64,000 nucleotides of DNA, taken from Paracoccus alkenifer (lineage in GTDB: Bacteria > Pseudomonadota > Alphaproteobacteria > Rhodobacterales > Rhodobacteraceae). Positions within the stretch are counted from its first letter, which is position 1. Each line of letters starts with the position of its first letter. Where the stretch lies: NCBI RefSeq assembly GCF_900108405.1, contig NZ_FNXG01000002.1, positions 682,001 to 746,000 of the forward strand. Direction: 5' to 3'. Positions 37,064 to 45,485 of the stretch are shown here, one piece after another. A program made the translations under genes and the position numbers. The notes under the pieces are model-generated. The model made no database searches and was not told where the DNA came from. It saw only the letters and a list, made by a program, of their open reading frames with translations.

Positions 37064-38251
37064 ATGAGCACCCAGAACCCCATCTTCATTCCCGGCCCCA
37101 CCAACATCCCCGAGCTGCTGCGCAAGGCCGTCGACATGCCGACCATCGACCACCGCAGCCCGCTGTTCGGCAAGATCCTGCATCCGGCGCTGGCCGGGGT
37201 GAAACAGGTGCTGAAATCGACCCGGGCCGAGGTCTTCGTCTTTCCGGCAACCGGCACCGGCGGCTGGGAAACCGCGATCACCAACACGCTGTCGCCCGGC
37301 GACAAGGTGCTGGCGACCCGCAACGGCATGTTCAGCCACCGCTGGATCGACATGTGCCGGCGCCACGGTCTGGATGTGCAGGTCGTCATGCAGGACTGGG
37401 GCGAAGATGTGCCCGCCGCGCGGTTCGAGGAAATCCTGACCGCCGATACCGCCCATGAAATCAAGGTGGTGCTGGCCACGCACAACGAAACTGCGACGGG
37501 CGTGCGCTCGGACATCGCCGCCGTGCGCCGCGCGATGGACGCCGCCGGCCACCCGGCGCTGCTGTTCGTCGACGGGGTGTCCTCGATCGGCTGCTACGAT
37601 TTTCGCATGGACGAATGGGGCGTCGACGTGGCCGTGACCGGCTCGCAAAAAGGGTTCATGCTGCCGCCGGGGCTGGCGATCGTCGGGTTTTCGCCGCGGG
37701 CGATGGCGGCGGTCGAGATGGCGGCCCTGCCGCGCACCTTCTTTGACATCCGCGACATGGCCAAGGGCTATGCGGTCAACGGCTATCCCTATACGCCCCC
37801 GGTCGGGTTGCTGAACGGGCTGAAACTGGCCACCGAGATGCTGCTGGGCGAAGGGCTGGACAACGTCTTTGCCCGCCATCACCGCATCGCCGAAGGCGTG
37901 CGCCGCGCGGTCGCGGCCTGGGGGATGAAACCCTGCGCCGCCCGGCCCGAGCTGTATTCCGACAGCGTGACCGCGATCCGCACCCCCGAGGGTTTCGACG
38001 CCAACCGGATCGTGTCCCGCGCGCTGGACAGCTACGGCGTCGCCTTTGGCACCGGGCTGGGCGATGTCGCCGGCAAGGTGTTCCGCATCGGGCATCTGGG
38101 CAGCCTGACCGATGTCATGGCGCTGTCGGGCATCGCCACGGCCGAAATGGTGATGGCCGACCTTGGCCTGCCGGTCGTGCTGGGGTCTGGCGTGGCCGCG
38201 GCGCAGGATCACTATCGGCGGACCGCGCCCGCCGCGCCCGCGACCGCCTGA
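37064..38251 (+). CDS. bhcA: L-aspartate:glyoxylate aminotransferase BhcA
   Basis: A 395-residue class V aminotransferase of the serine-glyoxylate type. IFIPGPTNIPELLRKAVDMP at the start, FPATGTGGWETAITNTLSPG, LFVDGVSSIGCYDFRMDEWG and the PLP-lysine segment VTGSQKGFMLPPG are clear. In the beta-hydroxyaspartate cycle it moves the amino group from aspartate to glyoxylate, giving oxaloacetate and glycine. Start at 37064 follows GGAGGAG. Gene order bhcA-B-C-D with IclR divergent identifies the cycle rather than a generic serine cycle enzyme. Confidence 0.92.
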   Translation: MSTQNPIFIPGPTNIPELLRKAVDMPTIDHRSPLFGKILHPALAGVKQVLKSTRAEVFVFPATGTGGWETAITNTLSPGDKVLATRNGMFSHRWIDMCRRHGLDVQVVMQDWGEDVPAARFEEILTADTAHEIKVVLATHNETATGVRSDIAAVRRAMDAAGHPALLFVDGVSSIGCYDFRMDEWGVDVAVTGSQKGFMLPPGLAIVGFSPRAMAAVEMAALPRTFFDIRDMAKGYAVNGYPYTPPVGLLNGLKLATEMLLGEGLDNVFARHHRIAEGVRRAVAAWGMKPCAARPELYSDSVTAIRTPEGFDANRIVSRALDSYGVAFGTGLGDVAGKVFRIGHLGSLTDVMALSGIATAEMVMADLGLPVVLGSGVAAAQDHYRRTAPAAPATA

Positions 38252-38266
38252 AGGACGCCCCGCACG

Positions 38267-39214
38267 ATGTATATCCCGACCTATCAGGATGTGCTTGACG
38301 CGCATGAGCGGATCGCCCCGCATATCCGCCGCACGCCGATCCGCATCTCGGACCATCTGAACGACCTGACCGGCGCCCGGCTGTTTTTCAAATGCGAAAA
38401 CTTTCAAGAGCCGGGGGCCTTCAAGGTGCGGGGGGCCGCCAATGCGGTGTTCGGCCTTGACGCGGCGCAGGCCGCAAGGGGGGTGGCCACCCATTCCTCG
38501 GGCAATCACGCCTCTTGTCTGAGCTACGCGGCGATGCGGCGCGGCATTCCCTGCAACGTGGTGATGCCGCGCACCGCGCCGCAGGCGAAAAAGGACACGG
38601 TGCGCCGCTATGGCGGGGTGATCACCGAATGCGATCCCTCGACCAGCTCGCGCGAGGCGCGTTTTGCGCAGGTGCAGGCCGCGACGGGGGGCGATTTCGT
38701 CCACCCCTACAACGATCCGCGGGTGATTGCCGGTCAGGGCACCTGCGCGCGCGAATTCATCGAGCAGGTCGATGGGCTGGACTGCGTGGTGGCGCCCATC
38801 GGCGGCGGCGGCATGATCTCGGGCACCTGCCTGACGCTGGCTGCGCTGGCACCCGAGGTGCGGGTGATCGCCGCCGAACCCGAGCAGGCCGACGACGCCT
38901 GGCGCAGCTTCAACGCCGGATACATCATCGCCGACGATGCCCCCCGCACGATCGCCGACGGGCTGCTGGTGCCGCTCAAGGAACTGACCTGGCATTTCGT
39001 CAGGAACCACGTCACCGCGATCTATACCGCCTCGGACGCGGAAATCATCGAGGCGATGAAGCTGGCGTGGAAACATCTGCGCATCGTGATCGAGCCCTCC
39101 AGCGCGGTGCCGCTGGCGATCATTCTTAAAAACCCCGCAGTTTTCGCCGGCCAGCGCGTCGGCGTGATTGTCACCGGCGGCAATGTCGATCTTGACCGCC
39201 TGCCCTGGATCTGA
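38267..39214 (+). CDS. bhcB: beta-Hydroxyaspartate dehydratase BhcB
   Basis: A 315-residue fold-type II PLP enzyme of the threonine dehydratase/serine racemase group. The PLP lysine lies in EPGAFKVRGAANAVFGLD, HSSGNHASCLSYAAM is the substrate loop, and APIGGGGMISGTCLTLAALA the glycine-rich phosphate loop. In the cycle it dehydrates beta-hydroxyaspartate to iminosuccinate. The gene starts 15 bp after bhcA. Confidence 0.9.
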   Translation: MYIPTYQDVLDAHERIAPHIRRTPIRISDHLNDLTGARLFFKCENFQEPGAFKVRGAANAVFGLDAAQAARGVATHSSGNHASCLSYAAMRRGIPCNVVMPRTAPQAKKDTVRRYGGVITECDPSTSSREARFAQVQAATGGDFVHPYNDPRVIAGQGTCAREFIEQVDGLDCVVAPIGGGGMISGTCLTLAALAPEVRVIAAEPEQADDAWRSFNAGYIIADDAPRTIADGLLVPLKELTWHFVRNHVTAIYTASDAEIIEAMKLAWKHLRIVIEPSSAVPLAIILKNPAVFAGQRVGVIVTGGNVDLDRLPWI

Positions 39215-39225
39215 GGAGAGATTCC

Positions 39226-40389
39226 ATGAATGCCCATGCAGATTTGGCCGGCCTTGAGGTCGGATACGATGTCCCCGCCCTGCCGGGAATGGATGTGGCG
39301 GACATCCAGACGCCCTGCCTGATCCTTGATCTCGACGCGCTGGAACGCAACATCCGCAAGATGGGCGATTACGCCCGCGCCCATGGCATGCGTCACCGCG
39401 CCCATGGCAAGATGCACAAATCCGTCGATGTGCTGAAATTGCAGGAACGTCTGGGCGGGGCGGTCGGCGTCTGCTGCCAGAAAGTGTCCGAGGCCGAGGT
39501 GTTCGTGCGCGGCGGCATCAAGGACGTGCTGGTCTCGAACCAGGTCCGCGACCCGGCCAAGATCGACCGGCTTGCCCGCCTGCCCAGGCTGGGCAGCCGC
39601 ATCATCGTCTGTGTCGACGACGTGGCCAATGTGGCCGATCTGTCGGCGGCGGCGGTCAGGCACGACACCACCATCGAATGTTTCGTCGAAATCGACTGCG
39701 GCGCCGGCCGCTGCGGGGTCAGGACCACACAGGAGGTGCTGGAAATCGCCCGGGCCATCGACGCGGCGCCGGGGCTGAAGTTCACCGGGTTGCAGGCATA
39801 TCAGGGCGCCATGCAGCACATGGACAGCTACGACGACCGCAAGGCCAAGCTGGACGCCGCCATCGCGCAGGTGACCGAGGCGGTCGATGCTCTCAAGGCC
39901 GCCGGGCTGGAACCCGAGCTGGTGTCCGGCGGCGGCACCGGCTCGTATTATTTCGAGTCGAATTCCGGCGTCTACAACGAGCTGCAATGCGGATCATACG
40001 CGTTCATGGATGCCGATTACGGACGCATCCACGATCAGGACGGCCAGCGGATCGACCAGGGCGAATGGGAAAATGCCCTGTTCATCCTGACCTCGGTCAT
40101 GAGCCACGCCAAGCCGACGCTGGCGGTGGTGGATGCGGGGCTGAAAGCGCAATCGGTCGATAGCGGCCTGCCGTTCATCTATGGCCGCGACGATGTGAAA
40201 TACATCAAATGCTCGGATGAACACGGCGTGGTCGAGGATCCGCAGGGTGTCCTCGCGATCAACGAAAAGCTGCGGCTGGTGCCCGGCCACTGCGACCCGA
40301 CCTGCAATGTGCATGACTGGTATGTGGGCATCCGCGGCGACAAGGTCGAAACCCTGTGGCCGGTCAGCGCCCGCGGCAAGCTTTACTGA
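39226..40389 (+). CDS. bhcC: beta-Hydroxyaspartate aldolase BhcC
   Basis: A 387-residue DSD1/D-threonine-aldolase-family enzyme with an alanine-racemase-like PLP barrel. DIQTPCLILDLDALERNIRK and RHRAHGKMHKSVDVLKLQ (PLP lysine region) are N-terminal; FVEIDCGAGRCGVRT follows; CDPTCNVHDWYVGIRGD at the C-terminus carries the His and Cys metal ligands of the family. It condenses glycine with glyoxylate to beta-hydroxyaspartate, the carbon-carbon bond-forming step. The start lies 11 bp after bhcB. Confidence 0.92.
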   Translation: MNAHADLAGLEVGYDVPALPGMDVADIQTPCLILDLDALERNIRKMGDYARAHGMRHRAHGKMHKSVDVLKLQERLGGAVGVCCQKVSEAEVFVRGGIKDVLVSNQVRDPAKIDRLARLPRLGSRIIVCVDDVANVADLSAAAVRHDTTIECFVEIDCGAGRCGVRTTQEVLEIARAIDAAPGLKFTGLQAYQGAMQHMDSYDDRKAKLDAAIAQVTEAVDALKAAGLEPELVSGGGTGSYYFESNSGVYNELQCGSYAFMDADYGRIHDQDGQRIDQGEWENALFILTSVMSHAKPTLAVVDAGLKAQSVDSGLPFIYGRDDVKYIKCSDEHGVVEDPQGVLAINEKLRLVPGHCDPTCNVHDWYVGIRGDKVETLWPVSARGKLY

Positions 40390-40400
40390 ACTCTGACCGC

Positions 40401-40431
40401 GGGTCCGGGGGCCATGCCCGCCCCCGGACCC
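40401..40431 (+). promoter_or_regulatory. Strong hairpin between bhcC and bhcD
   Basis: GGGTCCGGGGG (40401-40411) pairs with CCCCCGGACCC (40421-40431) around a 9-nt loop, with no T-run. In this position it more likely tunes or stabilises the mRNA between the aldolase and reductase genes than ends the operon. Confidence 0.5.
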
Positions 40432-40462
40432 GAGATTTCGACGGCAGGCCAAAGGAATCCCC

Positions 40463-41464
40463 ATGATCATTGTCCCCGAACACGCAATCGCCGGTCTGGT
40501 ATCGGCATCCGACTGCCTGGAGGCGGTCGAGCAGGTCTTTGCCGCGATGGCGCGACGGTCGGCCCGCAATTTCCCGGTGATCCGCGAGGCGCTGGGCCAT
40601 GCCGATGCGCTTTACGGCTTCAAGTCGGGCTTTGATCGCGAAAGTCTGGCTTTGGGGCTGAAATCGGGGGGTTTCTGGCCCGGAAACATCAGCCGGGGCC
40701 TGACCAACCACCAATCGACGGTGTTCCTGTTCGATGCCGATACCGGCGCCTGCCGGGCGGTGGTCGGCGGCAATCTGCTGACCGCGCTGCGCACGGCGGC
40801 GGCCTCGGCGATCTCGATCAAGCATCTGGCCCGCCCCGACGCCCGGGTGCTGGGGATGATCGGCGCCGGCCACCAGTCCAGCTTTCAGCTGCGCGCGGCG
40901 CTGGCACAGCGGCACTTTGAAAAGGTGGTCGGCTGGAACCTGCACCAGCCGGATCTGGCGCGGCTGAATGCGGTGGCGACCGAGCTGGGCGTCCCGTTCG
41001 AGGCCGTCGATCTGGACCGGCTGGGGGCCGAGGCGGATGTGATCATCACCATCACCTCGTCCTTTGATCCGATCCTGATGGCGGCGCAGGTCCGTCCCGG
41101 CACGCATCTGGCCTGCATGGGCACCGACACCGCCGGCAAGCAAGAGGTCGAGCCGGCGCTGGTCGCCGCCGCCACGGTGTTCACCGACGAGATCACCCAG
41201 TCGATCACCCTTGGCGAGGCCCAGCACGCCGCCGCGCAGGGGCTGCTGGCGGCCGCGCAGATCACCGAGCTGGGCGCCGTGATCAACGGCACCCATCCCG
41301 GCCGGACATCGGCGCAGGAAATCACGCTGTTCGACGGCACAGGGGTCGGGCTTCAGGATCTGGCGGTTGCGTCGGTGGCGGTGGATCGCGCGCTTGACAA
41401 GGGCGTGGCGATCACGGTGGATTTCCAGTCACCCATCGGCCCGGCCGGTGCCACCAGCCCTTGA
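40463..41464 (+). CDS. bhcD: Iminosuccinate reductase BhcD
   Basis: A 333-residue ornithine cyclodeaminase/mu-crystallin family protein. GFKSGFDRESLALGLKSGGF carries the substrate Lys/Arg region, ARVLGMIGAGHQSSFQLRAA the Rossmann GxGxxx motif, and CMGTDTAGKQEV the conserved Asp region. In the cycle it reduces iminosuccinate to aspartate with NAD(P)H, regenerating the amino donor of BhcA. It follows bhcC by 73 bp, the only sizeable gap in the cluster. Confidence 0.92.
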   Translation: MIIVPEHAIAGLVSASDCLEAVEQVFAAMARRSARNFPVIREALGHADALYGFKSGFDRESLALGLKSGGFWPGNISRGLTNHQSTVFLFDADTGACRAVVGGNLLTALRTAAASAISIKHLARPDARVLGMIGAGHQSSFQLRAALAQRHFEKVVGWNLHQPDLARLNAVATELGVPFEAVDLDRLGAEADVIITITSSFDPILMAAQVRPGTHLACMGTDTAGKQEVEPALVAAATVFTDEITQSITLGEAQHAAAQGLLAAAQITELGAVINGTHPGRTSAQEITLFDGTGVGLQDLAVASVAVDRALDKGVAITVDFQSPIGPAGATSP

Positions 41465-41554
41465 AACCGGCGGCAAAGCGCCACAATGGTCAGCCCGAAG
41501 ATGGAAAGGCGCCCGGCCGGCATGATCGGGCCGGCATGATCGGGGCGGGATGAC

Positions 41555-42505
41555 ATGAGCTTGCAGCAGATGCGCCTTGACGCGTCGTGGAACCGGCAGG
41601 GCGCGATATTCATGGTTCTGGCCATGGCCTGTTTCGCGGTCGAGGACGCCCTGCTCAAGACCGCCGCCCAGTCCCTGCCGGTCGGTCAGGTGCTGCTGGG
41701 TTTCGGACTGATCGGGCTGGCGGTCCAGTCGGCGCTGGTCCGGGCCGCGGGCGAGCGGGCCTTTGTCCCGGCGATGGGGTCGCGGGTGATGGTCACCCGT
41801 TCGCTGTTCGAGGTCGTCGGGCGGCTGTTTTTCATGCTGGCCATCGCGCTGACGCCGCTGTCCACGGCCTCGGCCATCCTGCAAGCGGCGCCTCTGGTCG
41901 TCATTGCCGGCGCCGCGATCTTTTTCGGCGAACGGGTGGGCGTGCGGCGCTGGCTGGCGGTGGTGCTGGGCTTTGCGGGGGTGCTGATCATCCTGCGGCC
42001 CGGCGCCGAGGGTTTCGGCATCCTGTCGCTGCTGGCGGTGATCGCGACCCTTGGTTTTGCCGGCCGCGACCTGGCCACGCGGGCGGCCCCGGGCTCGATG
42101 TCGCACCGCCAGCTGGGGGTGCTGGGGTTCACCATGCTGGTGGTCGCGGGGCTGATTGCCCTGCCGTTCGGCAAGGCCCCGGTCTGGCCCGGCCAGCTGG
42201 CGGCGCTGTGTCTGGTCACGGGCGCGCTGAGCGGGGTCGTCGCCTATAACGCGCTGACCACGGCCATGCGCACGGGCGAGGTCGGCGCGGTGACGCCGTT
42301 TCGCTATACGCGGCTGGTCTTTGCCATGCTTGCCGGCATTGTCATGTTCCGCGAGCAGCCGGATCTGTGGACGGTGGCGGGTTCGGTGATCGTGGTCGGC
42401 GCGGGGATCGTCGCGCTGTCCTTTCCGGGGCGACAGGCAGCACCGGCCCCGCGCCGCGCCGATATTCCGCCTTGCGGGAAATACCCCGCCCGCCATGGTC
42501 CCTGA
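41555..42505 (+). CDS. DMT-superfamily (EamA) transporter
   Basis: A 316-residue membrane protein with ten predicted helices in two EamA repeats (FMVLAMACFAVEDALLKTAA opens repeat 1; LSLLAVIATLGFAGRDLATR opens repeat 2). It resembles amino-acid or metabolite exporters. It lies 90 bp after bhcD on the same strand and might relieve intermediate build-up, but this is inference; the last about 20 residues are a charged tail. Confidence 0.85.
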   Translation: MSLQQMRLDASWNRQGAIFMVLAMACFAVEDALLKTAAQSLPVGQVLLGFGLIGLAVQSALVRAAGERAFVPAMGSRVMVTRSLFEVVGRLFFMLAIALTPLSTASAILQAAPLVVIAGAAIFFGERVGVRRWLAVVLGFAGVLIILRPGAEGFGILSLLAVIATLGFAGRDLATRAAPGSMSHRQLGVLGFTMLVVAGLIALPFGKAPVWPGQLAALCLVTGALSGVVAYNALTTAMRTGEVGAVTPFRYTRLVFAMLAGIVMFREQPDLWTVAGSVIVVGAGIVALSFPGRQAAPAPRRADIPPCGKYPARHGP

Positions 42506-42604
42506 GCGCGTGCCCGGCCTATGTCCGGCACAGACGTTTTCACCACCCCGCCGCCGCAGGCCCCCCAGCGGGGCGTTGCGGCCGGAAACAGCAAGGACAA
42601 GCAG

Positions 42605-43042
42605 ATGAAGACCATCAACCGGCTGGATATCGACGATGCGCGCCAACTGATCGCCGGCGCCGCGGCCCATGCCGGCAGCATCGGGGTGCCGATGTGCATT
42701 GCCATCACCGATGAAAGCGGCCAGCTGATCGCCTTTGAGCGGATGGAGGGCGGCAAGGTCACCTCGACCACCATTGCCATCGACAAGGCGTTCACCGCCG
42801 CCGCGGCTCGCAAGGCGACGCATGAATACGGCAGCGCCAGCCAGCCCGGCGCCCCGGCTTACGGCATCAACGCGGCCATCGGCGGCCGGCTGATGGTGGT
42901 GGCGGGCGGCCTGCCGGTGATCTGGCAGGGCGAGGTCGTCGGCGGCATCGGCGTGTCGTCGGGCACTCCGGCGCAGGATCAGGCGGTGGCGCAGGCCGGG
43001 ATCGACGCGTGGACGGCCCGAAACGAGGCTGCTCGCGGATAG
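42605..43042 (+). CDS. GlcG/HbpS-family protein
   Basis: A 145-residue protein of the GlcG/HbpS/PduO-C family: LDIDDARQLIAGAAAHAGSI, VPMCIAITDESGQLIAFERM, TTIAIDKAFTAAAARKATHE and VVGGIGVSSGTPAQDQAVAQ. GlcG accompanies the glycolate operon of E. coli with unknown role; related proteins bind haem. Start at 42605 (MKTINRL) rather than 42521, because the earlier frame overlaps non-conserved sequence and AGCAAGGACAAGCAG precedes the ATG. Its presence supports one functional glycolate region. Confidence 0.83.
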   Translation: MKTINRLDIDDARQLIAGAAAHAGSIGVPMCIAITDESGQLIAFERMEGGKVTSTTIAIDKAFTAAAARKATHEYGSASQPGAPAYGINAAIGGRLMVVAGGLPVIWQGEVVGGIGVSSGTPAQDQAVAQAGIDAWTARNEAARG

Positions 43043-43190
43043 CGCAGGGCGGCTGTCGGGGCGGGCGGGGCTGTCGGCACGGGCCGGGCATTTTGCGGCC
43101 GGTGTCGCAAAGCCGCGCCCGTCCCCGCGACAATGCTGCACCGCCCTGCAACATCCGTGACGGCAGGGCGGGGATGATCTGGCGATCAAG

Positions 43191-43216
43191 GGGCGGGGCC
43201 GCGAATGGCCCCGCCC
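43191..43216. terminator. Bidirectional terminator between convergent genes
   Basis: GGGCGGGGCC (43191-43200), GCGAAT, GGCCCCGCCC (43207-43216) is a perfect 10-bp stem, followed by TTAAT, between the convergent GlcG-like and hydantoinase A genes. Confidence 0.65.
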
Positions 43217-43225
43217 TTAATCTGT

Positions 43226-45349
43226 TCAGACGGTTTCGGCCGCCAGCTCGGCGGGCTGCGATGCCTCGACCGGGGCGCCCAGCGTCAGCACATAGACGCC
43301 CGAGTGGTGCAGTTCCGCCAGCCAGCCCGGTTCGACGATGATGGTCGTCGTCACCTCCTGGATGACGGCCGGGCCAGAGATGCGGTCGCCCGCGCCCAGC
43401 AGCGCCCCGTCGTAGACCGGGGTTTCATGCGGGATCCCCGAGGCGTCAAAGATCATCGCCCGCGTCCCGATCAGCGCCCCGCGCGCGCCTTGCCCGGCGG
43501 GCAGCTCCATCCGGCCGGGCTTGTCCACCGCCCCGGTGATCGCGCTTTCGACGTTGACCACCTCGACGGCGCTGTTCGGCTCGGAATAGGTGTAAAGCTC
43601 TTCGTGGCGGGCGTGGAAGGCGGCCTTGAGCCGGTCGAGCGACGGCTCGGTGATCTCGAACGGCTCGACATTCACCGTGCATTCATGGACCTGCCCGACA
43701 TAGCGCATGTCGAGGCTGCGCCCGATGCTGACCCGGTCCGCGGCAAAGCCGTCGCCGGCCAAATCCTCGCGCCCGCGCGTCTCAAGCCCGGCAAACAGCG
43801 CATCCAGCCGCGCCGCGGACTCGGCCCCTTCGAGGCGGATCGGGGCCGGCGCCATGTAGTTGTATTTCACGTCCGAGATGATCTGCCCAAAAGCGCACAG
43901 CCCCGAGGCGAGTTTCGACACCAGCACCTTGCGGATGCCCATCTCGCGCGCCAGCGCGGTGATATGGGCGCCGGTGGCGCCGCCCGCGCAGTTCAGCACA
44001 AAGTCGCGCGGGTCATAGCCGCGTTCGACCGAGACCCGCCGGATTCCGTTCACCATGTTGTTGTTGACGATGGTGAACATGCCATAGGCGGCCTTTTCGA
44101 CGCTGATCCCCAGCGGCTCGGCCAGGTGGATGCGGATCGCCTCGCGCGCCTTTTCCACGTCGAGCGGCAGCCGGCCGCCCACCAGCCCCTGCGGGTTCAG
44201 ATAGCCCAGCACCAGGTTGGCGTCGGTGGTGGTCGGCATGGTCCCGCCCTTGCCGTAGCACGCGGGGCCGGGTTCCGAGCCGGCCGATTGCGGCCCCATC
44301 TGCATCAGCCCCATCGAATCGATCCAGCCGATCGAGCCGCCGCCCGCGCCCAGGGTTTCCACCTGGATCATCGGGATGCCGATGCGATAGCGCAGAAAGT
44401 CGATGTTCTTTGAGACGTTGGCGCGGCCGTCGCGGGTCAGGGTGATGTCGAAGCTGGTGCCGCCCATGTCCACGGTGATGATGTCGCGCATCCCCCATGG
44501 CTCGCCCAGCCACAGCGCCGCCTGCGGGGCCGAGGCGGGGCCCGAGTTGATCGCATAGACCGACTGGTCGCTGACCGTGCTGCCCAGGGCCAGCCCGCCG
44601 TTCGACTGGAAATAGCGCACCGGGTGCCGCGCGCCCAGCGACTGGAAATACCCGTCCACCGCGTGGACATAGCGTTGCAGGATCGGGGCCAGATAGGCGT
44701 TGACGATCGCGGTCGAGGTGCGGGTGTATTCGCGCACCTGCGGATAAAGATCGCTGCCGACGGTCAGATGCACGGCGGGCATCATCTCGCGCACGATCTC
44801 GGCCGCGCGGCGTTCATGGTCGGGGTGCAGCACCGACCACACGAACGAGATGGCGACCGATTCGACGCCCTCGCGCAGGAAATGCCGGCAGGCGTCGCGC
44901 ACCGCGTCCTCGTCCAGCGGCGTGTGGACGCTGCCGTCCGACAGCACCCGCCCGGCGATGCCGCGCCGCAGGTAGCGCGGCACCAGCATGGTGGCGGGGG
45001 GATAATCCGGGTCGTAGCGATAGCCGTCCTCTTTGTGGCCCAGCCGGATCTCGATGCTGTCTTCGTGGCCCAGCGTGGCGATCAGCCCGGTCCGGGCGCC
45101 GGTATGGGTGATCAGCGCGTTCAGCCCGACGGTGGTGCCGTTGATGCACAGATCGGCGTTCGAGACGATGGTTTCCGGGGTCAGCCCGGTTTCCTCCTGG
45201 ATGGTGGCAAGGCCGTTGCGGATGGCCTCGGTCGGGTTGCCGGGGGTGGACAGCGCCTTGAAGATGCGCACGCCCCCCTTGCGGTCGGCCAGGATGAAGT
45301 CGGTGAAGGTGCCGCCGGCGTCGATGCCAAGACGATACTGGTTCTGCAT
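43226..45349 (-). CDS. Hydantoinase/oxoprolinase subunit A (HyuA family)
   Basis: About 707 residues with an actin-like ATPase fold. YRLGIDAGGTFTDFILADRK is the phosphate-1 motif, CINGTTVGLNALITHTGART the N-terminal Hydant_A_N region, and ITVDMGGTSFDITLTRDGRA the second phosphate motif, with GGATGAHITALAREMG near the adenosine site. It pairs with the B subunit upstream to hydrolyse hydantoins, 5-oxoproline or similar lactams with ATP. Start placed at 45349 (MQNQYRL) after AGGATCG; the extension to 45400 is not conserved. Confidence 0.92.
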   Translation of the reverse strand: MQNQYRLGIDAGGTFTDFILADRKGGVRIFKALSTPGNPTEAIRNGLATIQEETGLTPETIVSNADLCINGTTVGLNALITHTGARTGLIATLGHEDSIEIRLGHKEDGYRYDPDYPPATMLVPRYLRRGIAGRVLSDGSVHTPLDEDAVRDACRHFLREGVESVAISFVWSVLHPDHERRAAEIVREMMPAVHLTVGSDLYPQVREYTRTSTAIVNAYLAPILQRYVHAVDGYFQSLGARHPVRYFQSNGGLALGSTVSDQSVYAINSGPASAPQAALWLGEPWGMRDIITVDMGGTSFDITLTRDGRANVSKNIDFLRYRIGIPMIQVETLGAGGGSIGWIDSMGLMQMGPQSAGSEPGPACYGKGGTMPTTTDANLVLGYLNPQGLVGGRLPLDVEKAREAIRIHLAEPLGISVEKAAYGMFTIVNNNMVNGIRRVSVERGYDPRDFVLNCAGGATGAHITALAREMGIRKVLVSKLASGLCAFGQIISDVKYNYMAPAPIRLEGAESAARLDALFAGLETRGREDLAGDGFAADRVSIGRSLDMRYVGQVHECTVNVEPFEITEPSLDRLKAAFHARHEELYTYSEPNSAVEVVNVESAITGAVDKPGRMELPAGQGARGALIGTRAMIFDASGIPHETPVYDGALLGAGDRISGPAVIQEVTTTIIVEPGWLAELHHSGVYVLTLGAPVEASQPAELAAETV

Positions 45350-45485
45350 GGGTCGATCCTTATGGGTGTCCGGGGGCGACGGGCCGGCCGGGGCCGGCAT
45401 CGCGTGCGGCGCGGTCGGCGGGGGGCTTTCCGCCCCCCACGGCCTGCGGCCTCCCCCCGAGGATATTTCGGGACAGAAGATGAAA
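45350..45485 (-). repeat. Gap between hyuB and hyuA carrying the GAGGATATTT intergenic repeat
   Basis: The plus strand has a G/C-rich hairpin (GGGGGCTTTCCGCCCCC, 45420-45436), then CCCCCCGAGGATATTTCGGG and GACAGAAGATGAAA ending near 45484. The same core occurs at about 48557-48575 (opposite strand) and 51632-51655. Confidence 0.6.

Noticed and set aside
37031..39076. 681-codon minus-strand frame across bhcA-bhcB
   Set aside because: Shadow of two confident plus-strand genes; low-complexity His/Arg/Gly composition with no recognisable domain.
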